This document shows, in pieces, positions 16,224 through 24,737 of a DNA stretch of 64,000 nt (positions within the stretch are counted from its first letter, which is position 1; every line of letters begins with the position of its first letter). Under the pieces are notes generated by a model. That model was not told where the DNA came from. It made no database searches and saw only the letters and a list, made by a program, of their open reading frames with translations. Both the position numbers and the translations under genes were made by a program. The stretch lies in contig NZ_QOHO01000043.1 of NCBI RefSeq assembly GCF_003432035.1, positions 31,796 through 95,795 on the forward strand, read 5' to 3'. The DNA is from Lacrimispora amygdalina. Its GTDB lineage: Bacteria > Bacillota > Clostridia > Lachnospirales > Lachnospiraceae.

Positions 16224-16415
16224 ATGATTAATATTGATATGTGGTATGGAGGCAATAAGAAAGAAGCTGACAAAATAGACATTACATTTTACCCAAACGA
16301 GGGCAAGTACAGAGGGAATATATACAAGAATGGTAAAGCTATCGGTGATTATTCTTGTAAGGATTCTGTATTGTTAGAAAAAGCATTTCCTCAATTAACA
16401 TTTAATTGGAATTAA
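16224..16415 (+). CDS. Hypothetical protein, 63 aa
   Basis: ATG 16224 follows ATGGAGGAA. A strand-rich small protein (INIDMWYGGNKKEADKIDITFYPNEGKYRG). I recall similar short frames in conjugative and phage elements of gut Firmicutes but know no function. A terminator hairpin follows. Confidence 0.72.
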   Translation: MINIDMWYGGNKKEADKIDITFYPNEGKYRGNIYKNGKAIGDYSCKDSVLLEKAFPQLTFNWN

Positions 16416-16439
16416 ACAGAATATTTATTTCCAGTCAGA

Positions 16440-16474
16440 AGCCATTAGAGAATATAGTTCTAGTGGCTTTTATA
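16440..16474 (+). terminator. Intrinsic terminator
   Basis: AGCCATTAGA (16440-16449) pairs with TCTAGTGGCT (16459-16468), 10 bp with one G-U, followed by TTTTAT. Confidence 0.75.
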
Positions 16475-16515
16475 GTGGGAATAACACAAAAAAAATAAAT
16501 CAAAACGGAGGTAAT

Positions 16516-18159
16516 ATGACAATGTCAAATTATTATGATTACAGGGAAGTAAAGGTTATGATAGCTCATAGATTAATGGCTTTAGACGGTTGGAAAGTGT
16601 ACGATTATTCACCGGATCAATCGGACAGTATGACAGATTATTATTGTCCTGCTACGTGGGGAGGAATTGCAGAGAAAAACGGTTATGTTCTTTGCGTTGA
16701 TGTTTACGGAGCCAGAGAACCACGGGAAATTAGAAAGTATAACTATACCGGTTTTTCCTATGATACAAGTATTGCGGACAAAATAAAGAAGTTGGAAGCT
16801 ATGACCGTTGAGCGTGGAGCATCAGAACAGGAAGCAGCAAGCGCAAAAGTTATGATTGAACGGTTACAGAAGAAAGCGGAAGAAAACGCAGAGAATCAAA
16901 GTAAATATATTGTAACTGGTATGATTCCAGGACATCAGGCACACCCAAATAAATGCAATTGGCATATTGAAAAAGACGGTATTATCATTGCAAAGGGTAA
17001 CGGCATTTTAAAATACTCTGAAATCTATTACAAAGAAGATTACAAAAAGCAAACAGAAAAAGAAATTAGAGAGGAAATAACAAGAAGAAATAGTGGTGCT
17101 GGCTGGTTTAATGATGAAGAATTAGAAAAATCAGTTAAGTATCAGTTAGAAGAACAAGAAAAGGTTTTGAAACTGAAAAATGATTTTGATAAGTTCATCA
17201 ATAAAATTGATACCACGTGTGGAGGACTTCTTGGAGAGGGTGACGGCTTTATTTATGAGAAAGTAACCGTTACTGAATATAAGAAAGAAAACAAGGTATT
17301 CGAAACTGAAAACGGAAGTATTAAAGAGGGGCAATGTTTTATATTAAAAACTGGTTTTAATTATGGAAGAAGTAAAGGTCTTGTTTATCGTATTCATAGA
17401 ACCGAATACAACGGAAAAGAACATTTTCACGCTTATAAACTTAATGGAAAACTTACAAAAGAATGCACAGGCAGAGCAAACCAGGCTAATTATTGGAGTT
17501 ATATTACAGATGATACATTTTTGAAGTGGATTGTAAAAGGTTCTATTTCCTGGTGTGATATTAAGGAAGTAAAAACAGCTTATGAAGTGGAAAAGGTTGT
17601 TAAAAAGACCATTAATAGCAAGGTAGCTAAGACAGAAAAGAAACAATCAGATACAAAAGAGACAGAATCACAAGAAAATATTGATATTAATAACTTAACT
17701 TTTGAAGTATCAGAAGATATAGACACAAGAGATAATTCTAAAATATATATTGTTAAAATCAATGAATCATTAAGCCGTGAGGAATATATAAAAGTTAATA
17801 GTTATATTAAATCAATCGGCGGTTATTATAGTAAATTCAAACATGGATTTATTTTTAAAGAAGATCCAAAAGAGTTATTAAACGTAGCATTAAGTACAGT
17901 TACAAAAGAAACAGAAGCAAACACTAAAACAGAAGCAACAGAAGAAGTAAAACCTACAATAGAATATGAAATTACAGAGGATAAAAGCCCGTTTAAGCAA
18001 TCGGAAATTATCTATCTTGTAAAAGTAAAAAATGAATTATCAAAAAATGATTTTGCAGAGGTCAAGCAGAAGTTAGCAAAATTAAATGGATTTTATAGCA
18101 GCTTAAAGGATAGTTTTATATTCAAATATGATCCATCGGAAAAATTGATAACAAATTAA
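16516..18159 (+). CDS. Large accessory protein with C-terminal tandem repeat domain, 547 aa
   Basis: CGGAGG precedes the ATG. The N-terminal part (residues 1-110) is rich in aromatic residues and is followed by a coiled coil (about 95-125). A second domain spans about 130-360. The C-terminus has two copies of a 55-residue unit (about 395-450 and 480-540), each with a YIVKI/YLVKV strand, a SREEY/SKNDF helix, GGYYSKFKHGFIFK or NGFYSSLKDSFIFK, and a Lys/Glu-rich linker between. The architecture resembles large polyvalent proteins of mobile elements. No catalytic motif recognised. Confidence 0.78.
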   Translation: MTMSNYYDYREVKVMIAHRLMALDGWKVYDYSPDQSDSMTDYYCPATWGGIAEKNGYVLCVDVYGAREPREIRKYNYTGFSYDTSIADKIKKLEAMTVERGASEQEAASAKVMIERLQKKAEENAENQSKYIVTGMIPGHQAHPNKCNWHIEKDGIIIAKGNGILKYSEIYYKEDYKKQTEKEIREEITRRNSGAGWFNDEELEKSVKYQLEEQEKVLKLKNDFDKFINKIDTTCGGLLGEGDGFIYEKVTVTEYKKENKVFETENGSIKEGQCFILKTGFNYGRSKGLVYRIHRTEYNGKEHFHAYKLNGKLTKECTGRANQANYWSYITDDTFLKWIVKGSISWCDIKEVKTAYEVEKVVKKTINSKVAKTEKKQSDTKETESQENIDINNLTFEVSEDIDTRDNSKIYIVKINESLSREEYIKVNSYIKSIGGYYSKFKHGFIFKEDPKELLNVALSTVTKETEANTKTEATEEVKPTIEYEITEDKSPFKQSEIIYLVKVKNELSKNDFAEVKQKLAKLNGFYSSLKDSFIFKYDPSEKLITN

Positions 18160-18164
18160 TTATA

Positions 18165-18190
18165 GGCGGTTGAAAAATACCGCCTTTTAT
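18165..18190 (+). terminator. Intrinsic terminator
   Basis: GGCGGT (18165-18170) pairs with ACCGCC (18179-18184), loop TGAAAAAT, followed by TTTTAT. Confidence 0.72.
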
Positions 18191-18210
18191 AACGGAAGGA
18201 GTAAAACAAC

Positions 18211-18402
18211 ATGACTATAAATAATATAAAATATGGCATTAGTTTATTGCCTGAAAATTGTTTACCGTATAGAGAAGGTTATAGATATGGAGCATATAAA
18301 CAAGATTTAAAAACTAGTGAATCACATATAACAGAATTTTTTAAGACTAAAGAAGATATACAAATATTTGTAAATAATAATAAGGAATACGGAAAGGAAT
18401 GA
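18211..18402 (+). CDS. Hypothetical protein, 63 aa
   Basis: GGAAGGAG precedes the ATG. It is a small protein (NNIKYGISLLPENCLPYREGYRYGAYKQ) ending 4 nt before the methyltransferase gene, so it is probably cotranslated with it. Unknown function. Confidence 0.7.
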   Translation: MTINNIKYGISLLPENCLPYREGYRYGAYKQDLKTSESHITEFFKTKEDIQIFVNNNKEYGKE

Positions 18403-18406
18403 TAAA

Positions 18407-20056
18407 ATGTTTACAGATAATAAAGATTTTTATCCCACGCCAAAGCATCTTATTGACAAGATGCTTTTTGACTTAGATTTTAACTATATTAATAGCGTAC
18501 TAGAACCATCAGCGGGTAAAGGGGATATAGTAAAAGCATTAGAAGATATTAAGAAGCCTATACACCAGTACGGAAGAAATAAATACAATTTTGATATTGA
18601 TTGTATAGAAGTAGACCAAAATCTACAACACATTTTAAAGGGTAAAAATTACAGAGTTGTACATGATGATTTTCTAACGTATGACACCATGAAAGAATAT
18701 GACTTAATTGTAATGAATCCGCCCTTCAGCAGCGGAGTAAAACACCTTTTAAAAGCTTTAGAAATGCAAGAGCGTAACGGAGGCGGTATAATTTGCCTTC
18801 TTAATGCCGAAACGCTTAAAAATCAATTTAGCAACGATAGAATAATACTATCAAGAAAGCTAGAAGAATATAACGCAACTATTGAATATTTGCAAGACAC
18901 ATTTTTAGATGCAGAACGAAAAACAGATGTTGAAATAGCACTTATTAAAGTACAACTTCCAACAGTACAGAGGCATTCTTTTATATTTGACGGACTTAGA
19001 AAAGCAGCAGAACAGAAAGAAGAATATATAAATACAGAAGATACACAAATAGCGGAAAATAATCTATATAAGTCTATTGTAAGGCAATATGAATTAGAAG
19101 TTCAGGCCGGTATTAATCTAATCAAAGAATATAACGCAATGTATCCGTTAATCATGCGTGAATTTGGGAAAGATGCAGGAACAGGAGAAACAATACAGAA
19201 GGGCGGTTGTATTTTAAGTCTGGATTTATCAAGAAATAAAGACAAATACAGAAATGAATTATCTGTAAATAATTTTATTCAAGAAGTCCGGGGAAAATAC
19301 TGGACAGCACTTTTCAATAATCCTAAATTCATTGGTAAATTAACTGGGAATCTGAAAACAGATTTTTATAATCGAATTGAGGATTTAAAAAACTATGAAT
19401 TTTCTCTATACAATATTTACGAACTAAAAATTGAAATGAGTAAGAAAGTAGTGAAAGGCATAGAGGAAACTATAATCGGTTTATTTGATGAATTTAGTCA
19501 TAAACATTATTGGGATAAAGATAATTCTAGTAATATCCATTATTACAACGGTTGGAAAACTAATAAATCATGGTACATCAATGACAAAATAATTATTCCT
19601 TTATCTGGTTTTGATTCATTTTGGAATAAATATCGACCAACAGATTATAAAGTAAAAGAGAAATTACAGGACATTGAAAAATGTTTTAATTATCTTGATG
19701 GTGGATTAACTGAAGCGGTCGATCTTGAAGAATCTCTGAAATTTTCGGAAGAATATGGAGAGACAAAAAACATTGTCTTAAAGTATTTCAACATTACTTT
19801 TTATAAGAAAGGAACTTGTCATATTACATTTACTAATCCTGAATTATTGAAGAAATTCAATATTTTTGGATCACAGAAAAAAGGCTGGCTGCCTCCTTCA
19901 TATGGAAAAAAGCAATACAAAGATATGACACCAGAAGAAAAGTCTGTTGTAAACGAATTTGAGGGAGAAAAAGAGTACAACAAGGTTATGAGCGACACTA
20001 AGTATTATTTATTTGATGGAAATAGTATGAATTTGTTAGAAGATAAAACAGCATAA
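18407..20056 (+). CDS. DNA N6-adenine methyltransferase with DUF4942-like C-terminus
   Basis: The 549-residue protein opens with a methyltransferase domain (residues 1-190): DFYPTPKHL, the cofactor motif VLEPSAGKGDIV, and the catalytic motif IV NPPF (DLIVMNPPFSSG). Residues about 250-540 match the DUF4942 domain that often follows such domains in mobile elements (NYEFSLYNIYELKIEMSKK, HYYNGWKTNKSW, KYFNITFYKKGTCHITF). It probably methylates adenine in the element's DNA, for example against restriction. No restriction enzyme gene is next to it. The start follows AAAGGAATGATAAA. Confidence 0.88.
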   Translation: MFTDNKDFYPTPKHLIDKMLFDLDFNYINSVLEPSAGKGDIVKALEDIKKPIHQYGRNKYNFDIDCIEVDQNLQHILKGKNYRVVHDDFLTYDTMKEYDLIVMNPPFSSGVKHLLKALEMQERNGGGIICLLNAETLKNQFSNDRIILSRKLEEYNATIEYLQDTFLDAERKTDVEIALIKVQLPTVQRHSFIFDGLRKAAEQKEEYINTEDTQIAENNLYKSIVRQYELEVQAGINLIKEYNAMYPLIMREFGKDAGTGETIQKGGCILSLDLSRNKDKYRNELSVNNFIQEVRGKYWTALFNNPKFIGKLTGNLKTDFYNRIEDLKNYEFSLYNIYELKIEMSKKVVKGIEETIIGLFDEFSHKHYWDKDNSSNIHYYNGWKTNKSWYINDKIIIPLSGFDSFWNKYRPTDYKVKEKLQDIEKCFNYLDGGLTEAVDLEESLKFSEEYGETKNIVLKYFNITFYKKGTCHITFTNPELLKKFNIFGSQKKGWLPPSYGKKQYKDMTPEEKSVVNEFEGEKEYNKVMSDTKYYLFDGNSMNLLEDKTA

Positions 20057-20101
20057 AAGCCAATGAAAAGTAAGTTTCAATTGAAGAATGGGGGTGGAAA
20101 C

Positions 20102-20404
20102 ATGGCGGCCTGTAAAACATGGACTTATCCAAACACAGAGACAACAACACAGTTTGAGAAGTTGTTTTCTAAAATTGATAATATCATATTGAACAAGTGG
20201 TATCAAATTAATAATAACCATACATTCATTTACGAAAACAATAGATTCTATTATCATATGGCCATTTCAAAAAGAAATAGTCTGGGATTCTATATTGATG
20301 ATTATGTTTTGAGTCGTAAGGGAGAATTAGTATACATTACGACATATGGATATTTTAAGACAAAGGAAAAACTTGCAGAATTCTTAAACAGTAAAACAAT
20401 GTAA
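20102..20404 (+). CDS. Hypothetical protein, 100 aa
   Basis: ATG 20102 has GGGGGTGG upstream; an earlier in-frame ATG at 20063 lacks a site. The middle is rich in Asn and Tyr (NNNHTFIYENNRFYYHMAIS), with a beta-like pattern. Unknown function. Confidence 0.7.
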   Translation: MAACKTWTYPNTETTTQFEKLFSKIDNIILNKWYQINNNHTFIYENNRFYYHMAISKRNSLGFYIDDYVLSRKGELVYITTYGYFKTKEKLAEFLNSKTM

Positions 20405-20420
20405 CGGAGGTATAATACAA

Positions 20421-20726
20421 ATGGAAATTAAAAACTTATCACAATTGAAGAAATCTATCGCAGCGGGTAACATATTTATCATAAAGAATCACAGAGTACC
20501 GGAATTTATAGGACAGAAACGCAAAGGCAATGTAATTCAAACCAACGCAATATATACTATTGTACCGAATGAACCAGAAAACAGAGTAACTCTTGCCAAT
20601 GGTGGAAAAGGTTCCTGGCTTGAATATGGTAAAGCTTCAGCTTGGGAATTTAATAATGGAATATGTACGCTTTATAACGGAGAACATAAACCGGAAAATC
20701 TGGTAATGTCCTTCGTTTTTGAATGA
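20421..20726 (+). CDS. Hypothetical protein, 101 aa
   Basis: CGGAGG precedes the ATG. Begins MEIKNLSQLKKSIAAGNIFIIKNHRVPEF, likely a helix followed by strands; a known small-protein pattern in phages and conjugative elements without assigned role. The next gene starts 15 nt later. Confidence 0.73.
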   Translation: MEIKNLSQLKKSIAAGNIFIIKNHRVPEFIGQKRKGNVIQTNAIYTIVPNEPENRVTLANGGKGSWLEYGKASAWEFNNGICTLYNGEHKPENLVMSFVFE

Positions 20727-20741
20727 TTGGAGGAAAATATC

Positions 20742-21020
20742 ATGGAAAAAGTATGTGTTAGTTTTAAAGAATTATATTTAGAAAATGGATCTGATTTACG
20801 CTATGGAGGTTACATTGACTTTTATAGTGATGAAGATAGCGAATATTATGATTTAAGAACTCATGATCCAGATGATACAAGAAGTGAATTAATTGCTTGT
20901 GACGGTGAAAATTATTGTATTTTAGCAAAAGATGAAGAACGTGTAATTTTAAGAAGTTTAGAAAATGGACGTACTATATTTTTGTCATTAGATGAATTTA
21001 ATATTGCGGTATTTAGATGA
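20742..21020 (+). CDS. Hypothetical protein, 92 aa
   Basis: TTGGAGG sits 11 nt before ATG 20742. An acidic protein (DFYSDEDSEYYDLRTHDPDDTRSE), with strands at both ends. Unknown function. It precedes the second HNH gene. Confidence 0.72.
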   Translation: MEKVCVSFKELYLENGSDLRYGGYIDFYSDEDSEYYDLRTHDPDDTRSELIACDGENYCILAKDEERVILRSLENGRTIFLSLDEFNIAVFR

Positions 21021-21056
21021 ATGACGAATTTCCTTTGAATAATTAACGGAGGTAGA

Positions 21057-21812
21057 ATGAAAAACAGAGTAGGAGAAGAAAAACTAAATCACAAGGGCGA
21101 TTTAATGAAAATTGTCCAAGATAATAAAAGTACTATAGTTGTTGAATTTCAAGATTGGTTTAAATACAAAAAGGAAACCGTTTATACTAACTTTAAAACT
21201 GGAAGCATACAAAATCCTTATCATAAGTCCATATACGGGGTGGGATATATTGGAGAGGGTTCATATACCGCAAGTAGATTAACCAATCCAGAGTATGACA
21301 CATGGCGCACAATGATTATGAGATGTTATGACACAGGAGCGAAGAAAAGATACCCTGCTTACTACATGAATTGTACGGTATGTAGAGAATGGCATAATTA
21401 TCAGAGTTTTGCAAAGTGGTATAGTAAAAACTATTATACTTTGAATGATGGAAAGAGAATGCATTTAGATAAGGATATATTGGTTCCTGGTAATAAGATA
21501 TACAGTCCAGAACGATGTATTTTTGTTCCACAAAGGATAAACATGCTTCTTCTGAATAAACCAAACAAAAGAGGGTTGCCAAACGGAATAACCAGAACAA
21601 AATATGGGTATTCAGCCAAGTATGATCATGTAGAGTTGGGGATATTTAGCACCATAGAGGAAGCATTTTCTCATTATGCAACAGAAAAAGAGGGTGATAT
21701 TAAGAGGGTGGCAAATGAATATAAAGACAGAATCCCTATGAAGCTATATGAAGCGTTAGTGAATTATATTTTGTTACTAGAAAACGACAAGAATTACGTA
21801 AAAGCCAGTTGA
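21057..21812 (+). CDS. Free-standing HNH homing endonuclease with AP2-like tail, copy 2
   Basis: ACGGAGG precedes the ATG. The 251-residue protein is clearly paralogous to the one at 15133: same order of small beta domain, HNH-type centre (YDTWRTMIMRCYDT, CTVCREWHNYQSFAKWY, HLDKDI, YSPERCIFVPQRIN) and AP2-like tail (GITRTKYGYSAKYDHVELGIF). The strings NKPNKRGLPNGI and AKWY/ARWY are shared. The two genes probably arose by duplication and homing within this genome. Confidence 0.84.
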   Translation: MKNRVGEEKLNHKGDLMKIVQDNKSTIVVEFQDWFKYKKETVYTNFKTGSIQNPYHKSIYGVGYIGEGSYTASRLTNPEYDTWRTMIMRCYDTGAKKRYPAYYMNCTVCREWHNYQSFAKWYSKNYYTLNDGKRMHLDKDILVPGNKIYSPERCIFVPQRINMLLLNKPNKRGLPNGITRTKYGYSAKYDHVELGIFSTIEEAFSHYATEKEGDIKRVANEYKDRIPMKLYEALVNYILLLENDKNYVKAS

Positions 21813-21858
21813 AAGGAAAATTTTATCGTGTCATATGACACAGAAAGAAGGTTAATAT

Positions 21859-21978
21859 ATGACAACTTATAAATTTAATGATTGTAATGGAAAAGAATAT
21901 TTACACAAATTTAAATCTGTAGACGAAGCAAGAAGGTTTGCATATGTACACGGCTTATGCTTTTTAGGAAGGGTGTAG
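21859..21978 (+). CDS. Small hypothetical peptide, 39 aa
   Basis: ATG 21859 follows AGAAAGAAGG. The peptide (TTYKFNDCNGKEYLHKFKSVDEARRFAYVHGLCFLGRV) ends with the helix expected of a DEARRFAYVHG-type fold. Its stop lies 8 nt before the next ATG, in the same series. Confidence 0.6.
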   Translation: MTTYKFNDCNGKEYLHKFKSVDEARRFAYVHGLCFLGRV

Positions 21979-21986
21979 GTGGTAAT

Positions 21987-22217
21987 ATGAAATTAAGTAG
22001 CAACAATGGAACAAGTTTTACAATTAGCCAATTGAAACAATGTAATGAACTTTTAAATGATTGTTTTGAAAGAATTAACGAAATAAACAATGGAACTTTT
22101 AAAAAATCAGAAGATGCAATTCAATTTGATTATTGTACTTGTCCAGAATTATCTAACGAAGTTGATAAAATAAACATGATAATGAAAAAGATTACTAAAG
22201 TAGTTTATCAAGAGTAA
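21987..22217 (+). CDS. Hypothetical protein, 76 aa
   Basis: ATG 21987 follows TAGGTGG; an upstream ATG at 21957 overlaps the preceding gene. A helical protein (FTISQLKQCNELLNDCFERINEINNG...). Function unknown. Confidence 0.68.
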   Translation: MKLSSNNGTSFTISQLKQCNELLNDCFERINEINNGTFKKSEDAIQFDYCTCPELSNEVDKINMIMKKITKVVYQE

Positions 22218-22253
22218 CACGATGAAAAATAGATTTCAAAGGAGGTCATTAAT

Positions 22254-22430
22254 ATGACATTAACAAGAGAAGAACTAAAAAACGTTCATAATAATGTTAT
22301 GACGATTATGGAAAATAGAATTATGATGCTTACTGGATGTGATCGGCTCGCGGCAAATCTAACAGCTAACGAAGTTTTAAATATTGATAGAGATGCAGAA
22401 TATTTATTAAGCAATCCAGAATGTAAATAG
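22254..22430 (+). CDS. Small hypothetical protein, 58 aa
   Basis: AAAGGAGG lies 7 nt before the ATG. The protein is helical (LTREELKNVHNNVMTIMENRI...LTANEVLNIDRDAEYLLSN). Unknown function; the ribosome site and neighbours support it. Confidence 0.68.
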   Translation: MTLTREELKNVHNNVMTIMENRIMMLTGCDRLAANLTANEVLNIDRDAEYLLSNPECK

Positions 22431-22469
22431 AAAACAGGATTCATAGGTAGCGAAAGGAGAAAGTAAGGT

Positions 22470-22691
22470 ATGAATATTTTTGTAATTGATAAGGCATCTA
22501 AAAAGAATGTGGGAGTAATTGATTTTATCCCTCAGAAGGGTGACAGAATTGTTTTGAAGCCTAGCTTATGGAAAAATTGCGAGTGCATCGTTGAATGTAT
22601 TCTTTATTATCCAGAAGATCATGGAGTTTTAATATGGGTTAGCATGGTAGAGCCATACTACTACAATATGATAAAAGATATTAATTGGTAA
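22470..22691 (+). CDS. Hypothetical protein, 73 aa
   Basis: AAAGGAGAAAG precedes the ATG. A strand-rich small protein (IFVIDKASKKNVGVIDFIPQKGDRIVLKP) that looks like a small barrel. Similar short proteins occur in phages; role unknown. Confidence 0.7.
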   Translation: MNIFVIDKASKKNVGVIDFIPQKGDRIVLKPSLWKNCECIVECILYYPEDHGVLIWVSMVEPYYYNMIKDINW

Positions 22692-22721
22692 TAAAAAGCA
22701 CATTTTAAGGAGGGATAATCT

Positions 22722-22964
22722 ATGGAATCTGTAAGAAGTTCAGGGGATCGCTATAATGAGTCATATAGTTATCAGCATATAGAACGGAGAAAACGAAAAA
22801 GAAATCAAATTATATTTCAAAAAATCATGGGAAGCATTTTAATCGTGCTTTCTATTTTTATACCCTTTTTGCTATCAGATCAGGACGCAAACGGAGGAAT
22901 TGCACTTATAGCCCTGGTTGTAAGTGCTGTTTTATTATCACAAATTGGAGGTTGTAATGAGTAG
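22722..22964 (+). CDS. Small membrane protein, two predicted membrane segments
   Basis: GGAGGG precedes the ATG. After a basic region (ERRKRKRNQ, residues 22-30) come two hydrophobic segments (about 35-52 and 59-74: IMGSILIVLSIFIPFLL and GIALIALVVSAVLL). By the positive-inside rule both ends should be cytoplasmic. Unknown role. Confidence 0.72.
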   Translation: MESVRSSGDRYNESYSYQHIERRKRKRNQIIFQKIMGSILIVLSIFIPFLLSDQDANGGIALIALVVSAVLLSQIGGCNE

Positions 22965-23082
22965 GAAATTTTACTATAAGATCGCCCAAAATGGCTTTGT
23001 AGAGGTTTATATTAACAACGTCTATATTGTAACATGTAAGTCATTTAAAGAGGTGTATGAGCTACATATGGCTCTTGTGTAA
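22957..23082 (+). CDS. Small hypothetical peptide, 41 aa
   Basis: TTGGAGG lies 5 nt before the ATG, which overlaps the end of the membrane-protein gene. The sequence KFYYKIAQNGFVEVYINNVYIVTCKSFKEVYELHMALV reads as two strands and a helix. Its TAA shares a base with the next ATG (TAATG), so translation is probably coupled in both directions. Confidence 0.62.
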   Translation: MSRKFYYKIAQNGFVEVYINNVYIVTCKSFKEVYELHMALV

Positions 23083-23195
23083 TGGCATACATAGCCTTGT
23101 CGGTTATCTGGAATCAGATTATAAAAGCCGTAGCCAGCAAATGGCAGCAAGGCATTTACCGGCAGCCTGTAATGGTTGTCGCTTACCGCATATAA
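23082..23195 (+). CDS. Small coupled peptide, 37 aa
   Basis: The ATG overlaps the preceding stop as TAATG, typical of reinitiation. The peptide (AYIALSVIWNQIIKAVASKW...) is amphipathic or weakly hydrophobic. No separate ribosome site, so the call rests on the overlap. A small hairpin (ACCGC/GCGGT) covers its stop. Confidence 0.45.
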   Translation: MAYIALSVIWNQIIKAVASKWQQGIYRQPVMVVAYRI

Positions 23196-23228
23196 TTAGC
23201 GGTTGATTGTATAAAGGGAGGTGTTTAC

Positions 23229-23420
23229 ATGGGATATAGAGAATTAGAACAATGTAGGGATTTTGAAAAGCTAAAGACAGTTTTTGATGATGATATGCTT
23301 AATTATTTTGGAAAGCAACTAGAGGAGTATATGAACGGATCAGAGGAACGGCCTACTATCGTGTGTTGGTGGGAAGGTATGATGAGTACGGAGGAACTTA
23401 TAAATCAGAATAGTTTGTAG
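23229..23420 (+). CDS. Hypothetical acidic protein, 63 aa
   Basis: AAGGGAGGTG precedes the ATG. The protein is acidic and helical (RDFEKLKTVFDDDMLNYFGKQLEEYM) with a WWEGMM motif near the end. Unknown function. Confidence 0.7.
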   Translation: MGYRELEQCRDFEKLKTVFDDDMLNYFGKQLEEYMNGSEERPTIVCWWEGMMSTEELINQNSL

Positions 23421-23424
23421 GTAT

Positions 23425-23676
23425 ATGATTAAAAATAAGAGTTGCGTAACGTGTAATATCGCCTATACAAAAGGAATTCCTTTTAGAAAAAGGTGTATTT
23501 GCAAAACAGAAGAACTTGAAAAATGGAGAAAAGTAAAAAGGTTGTACGTTAGACCTTTCTTTCGTTGGTATGATTTATGGATAGGATTATATATTGACAA
23601 GACAAATAAAACCATATATATCTGTCCATTACCAATGATAGGGTTAAAAATTAAATTAAATAATATAAAATGCTGA
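23425..23676 (+). CDS. Hypothetical protein with CxxC pair, 83 aa
   Basis: It starts 4 nt after the previous stop, with no clear ribosome site beyond GTAGG. CVTCNIAY and RCICK suggest a small zinc site; the rest is aromatic and basic (VRPFFRWYDLWIGLYI). It may be translationally coupled. Unknown function. Confidence 0.6.
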   Translation: MIKNKSCVTCNIAYTKGIPFRKRCICKTEELEKWRKVKRLYVRPFFRWYDLWIGLYIDKTNKTIYICPLPMIGLKIKLNNIKC

Positions 23677-23695
23677 TTTGAAAGGAGAAGGCGGA

Positions 23696-23971
23696 ATGGG
23701 CGATTATAAGATGGATTATGTAAAAACCTTAAAAGATGAGGACATGATATGGATTCAAAAAGATGGTGATGACACTGAGATCAAGCAGCTTATAGGTATT
23801 GATTCAGATTTGAGATACGGAATAGGGGATAGCTTTGTACATGTGAATATTGCAACAAAGTCAAACGATGTACTGAAATGTGAATGGAATGGAAGAACAT
23901 TTTATTATGTAGTAATCAATCCGGTAGATGAAGTAATGGCTTTTTGTTATACGTTGTATCCAGAAGCCTAA
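23696..23971 (+). CDS. Hypothetical protein, 91 aa
   Basis: AAAGGAGAAGG precedes ATG 23696; the earlier in-frame ATG at 23678 lies on that site. Strand-rich with acidic loops (MIWIQKDGDDTEIKQLIGIDSDLRYG). Unknown function. Confidence 0.7.
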   Translation: MGDYKMDYVKTLKDEDMIWIQKDGDDTEIKQLIGIDSDLRYGIGDSFVHVNIATKSNDVLKCEWNGRTFYYVVINPVDEVMAFCYTLYPEA

Positions 23972-24002
23972 TTAGAAGCACGAACTGAAAGGAGAAGGTG
24001 AT

Positions 24003-24134
24003 ATGAACAACAATAAACTATTTTTAGAGAAAATGCCTGATACAGAGTTAAGGAAATTAATTTCGGAAATCAACGATTTTGAAAGAGTGGGTGCTACAAA
24101 TAGTAAGATGATCTTGAGATATGCCGACACATAG
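24003..24134 (+). CDS. Small hypothetical peptide, 43 aa
   Basis: AAAGGAGAAGGTG precedes the ATG. A helical peptide (KLFLEKMPDTELRKLISEINDFERVG). About 170 nt follow with no convincing gene before 24307; a GTG frame at 24147-24233 has no ribosome site. Confidence 0.58.
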   Translation: MNNNKLFLEKMPDTELRKLISEINDFERVGATNSKMILRYADT

Positions 24135-24306
24135 TATTCAAATACGGTGGGAATTGAGAGATTAATGCGTCTTACTATAGATGTATACAGAGAGGCCGCA
24201 GATAGGTGGTTGAGACAAATAAGTGTCCAATAGAAGAGATATTTGATTGGAATATAGAGTAAAAAGTGTTACAATAAAAATAAAAAACGAAAAGGAGATT
24301 TACATT

Positions 24307-24468
24307 ATGGGATTAATAACAGATTTATTATTTGCAACGGGAGTTTTTGAACCATCAAACAAACCAAAGGATTTAGATGCTCTGACAAGAGATAATTTAT
24401 CCGGAAAATATACCAAATGGGAGATGAGGAGAAGATTAGAGCAAGGTTACTATGATAAAAAGGATTGA
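24307..24468 (+). CDS. Small hypothetical protein, 53 aa
   Basis: AAAAGGAG lies before ATG 24307; a longer reading from 24247 puts the site inside the gene. The sequence has DALTRDNLSGKYTKWEMRRRLEQGYYD, a helical, basic C-terminus. Unknown function; a terminator follows. Confidence 0.66.
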   Translation: MGLITDLLFATGVFEPSNKPKDLDALTRDNLSGKYTKWEMRRRLEQGYYDKKD

Positions 24469-24483
24469 TTATATGAGCTGAAG

Positions 24484-24516
24484 GCCACTGGATAAATTAA
24501 AATCTGGTGGCTTTTA
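24484..24516 (+). terminator. Intrinsic terminator
   Basis: GCCAC and GAT (24484-24493) pair with ATC and GTGGC (24502-24511) across a small internal TG/TG loop; TTTTAT follows. Confidence 0.68.
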
Positions 24517-24553
24517 TAATGGAGAAATAGTATAATGAAGGAGAAAAAAATAC

Positions 24554-24724
24554 GTGAAAAAGAAATATAATGATAGATATGAGGTGCTTTCAGAATTTGA
24601 TTGTTGTGGTGAGCATATGATGACAGTTAGATTTAGAGGGAATGTACATGTGATGACATTGGAAGAGCTAAAGTGTTGGTACGGAAGAATGCACCCTGAG
24701 AGATGGGATAGAAAAGCATCATAG
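24554..24724 (+). CDS. Small hypothetical protein, 56 aa
   Basis: GTG start with AAGGAGAA upstream. The sequence (EVLSEFDCCGEHMMTVRFRGNVHVMTLEELKCWYG) looks like three strands and a helix, as in short phage proteins of unknown role. Confidence 0.65.
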   Translation: MKKKYNDRYEVLSEFDCCGEHMMTVRFRGNVHVMTLEELKCWYGRMHPERWDRKAS

Positions 24725-24737
24725 AATTGGAGAAAAT

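Noticed and set aside
24147..24233. 28-codon GTG frame
   Set aside because: No ribosome site and no distinctive composition.
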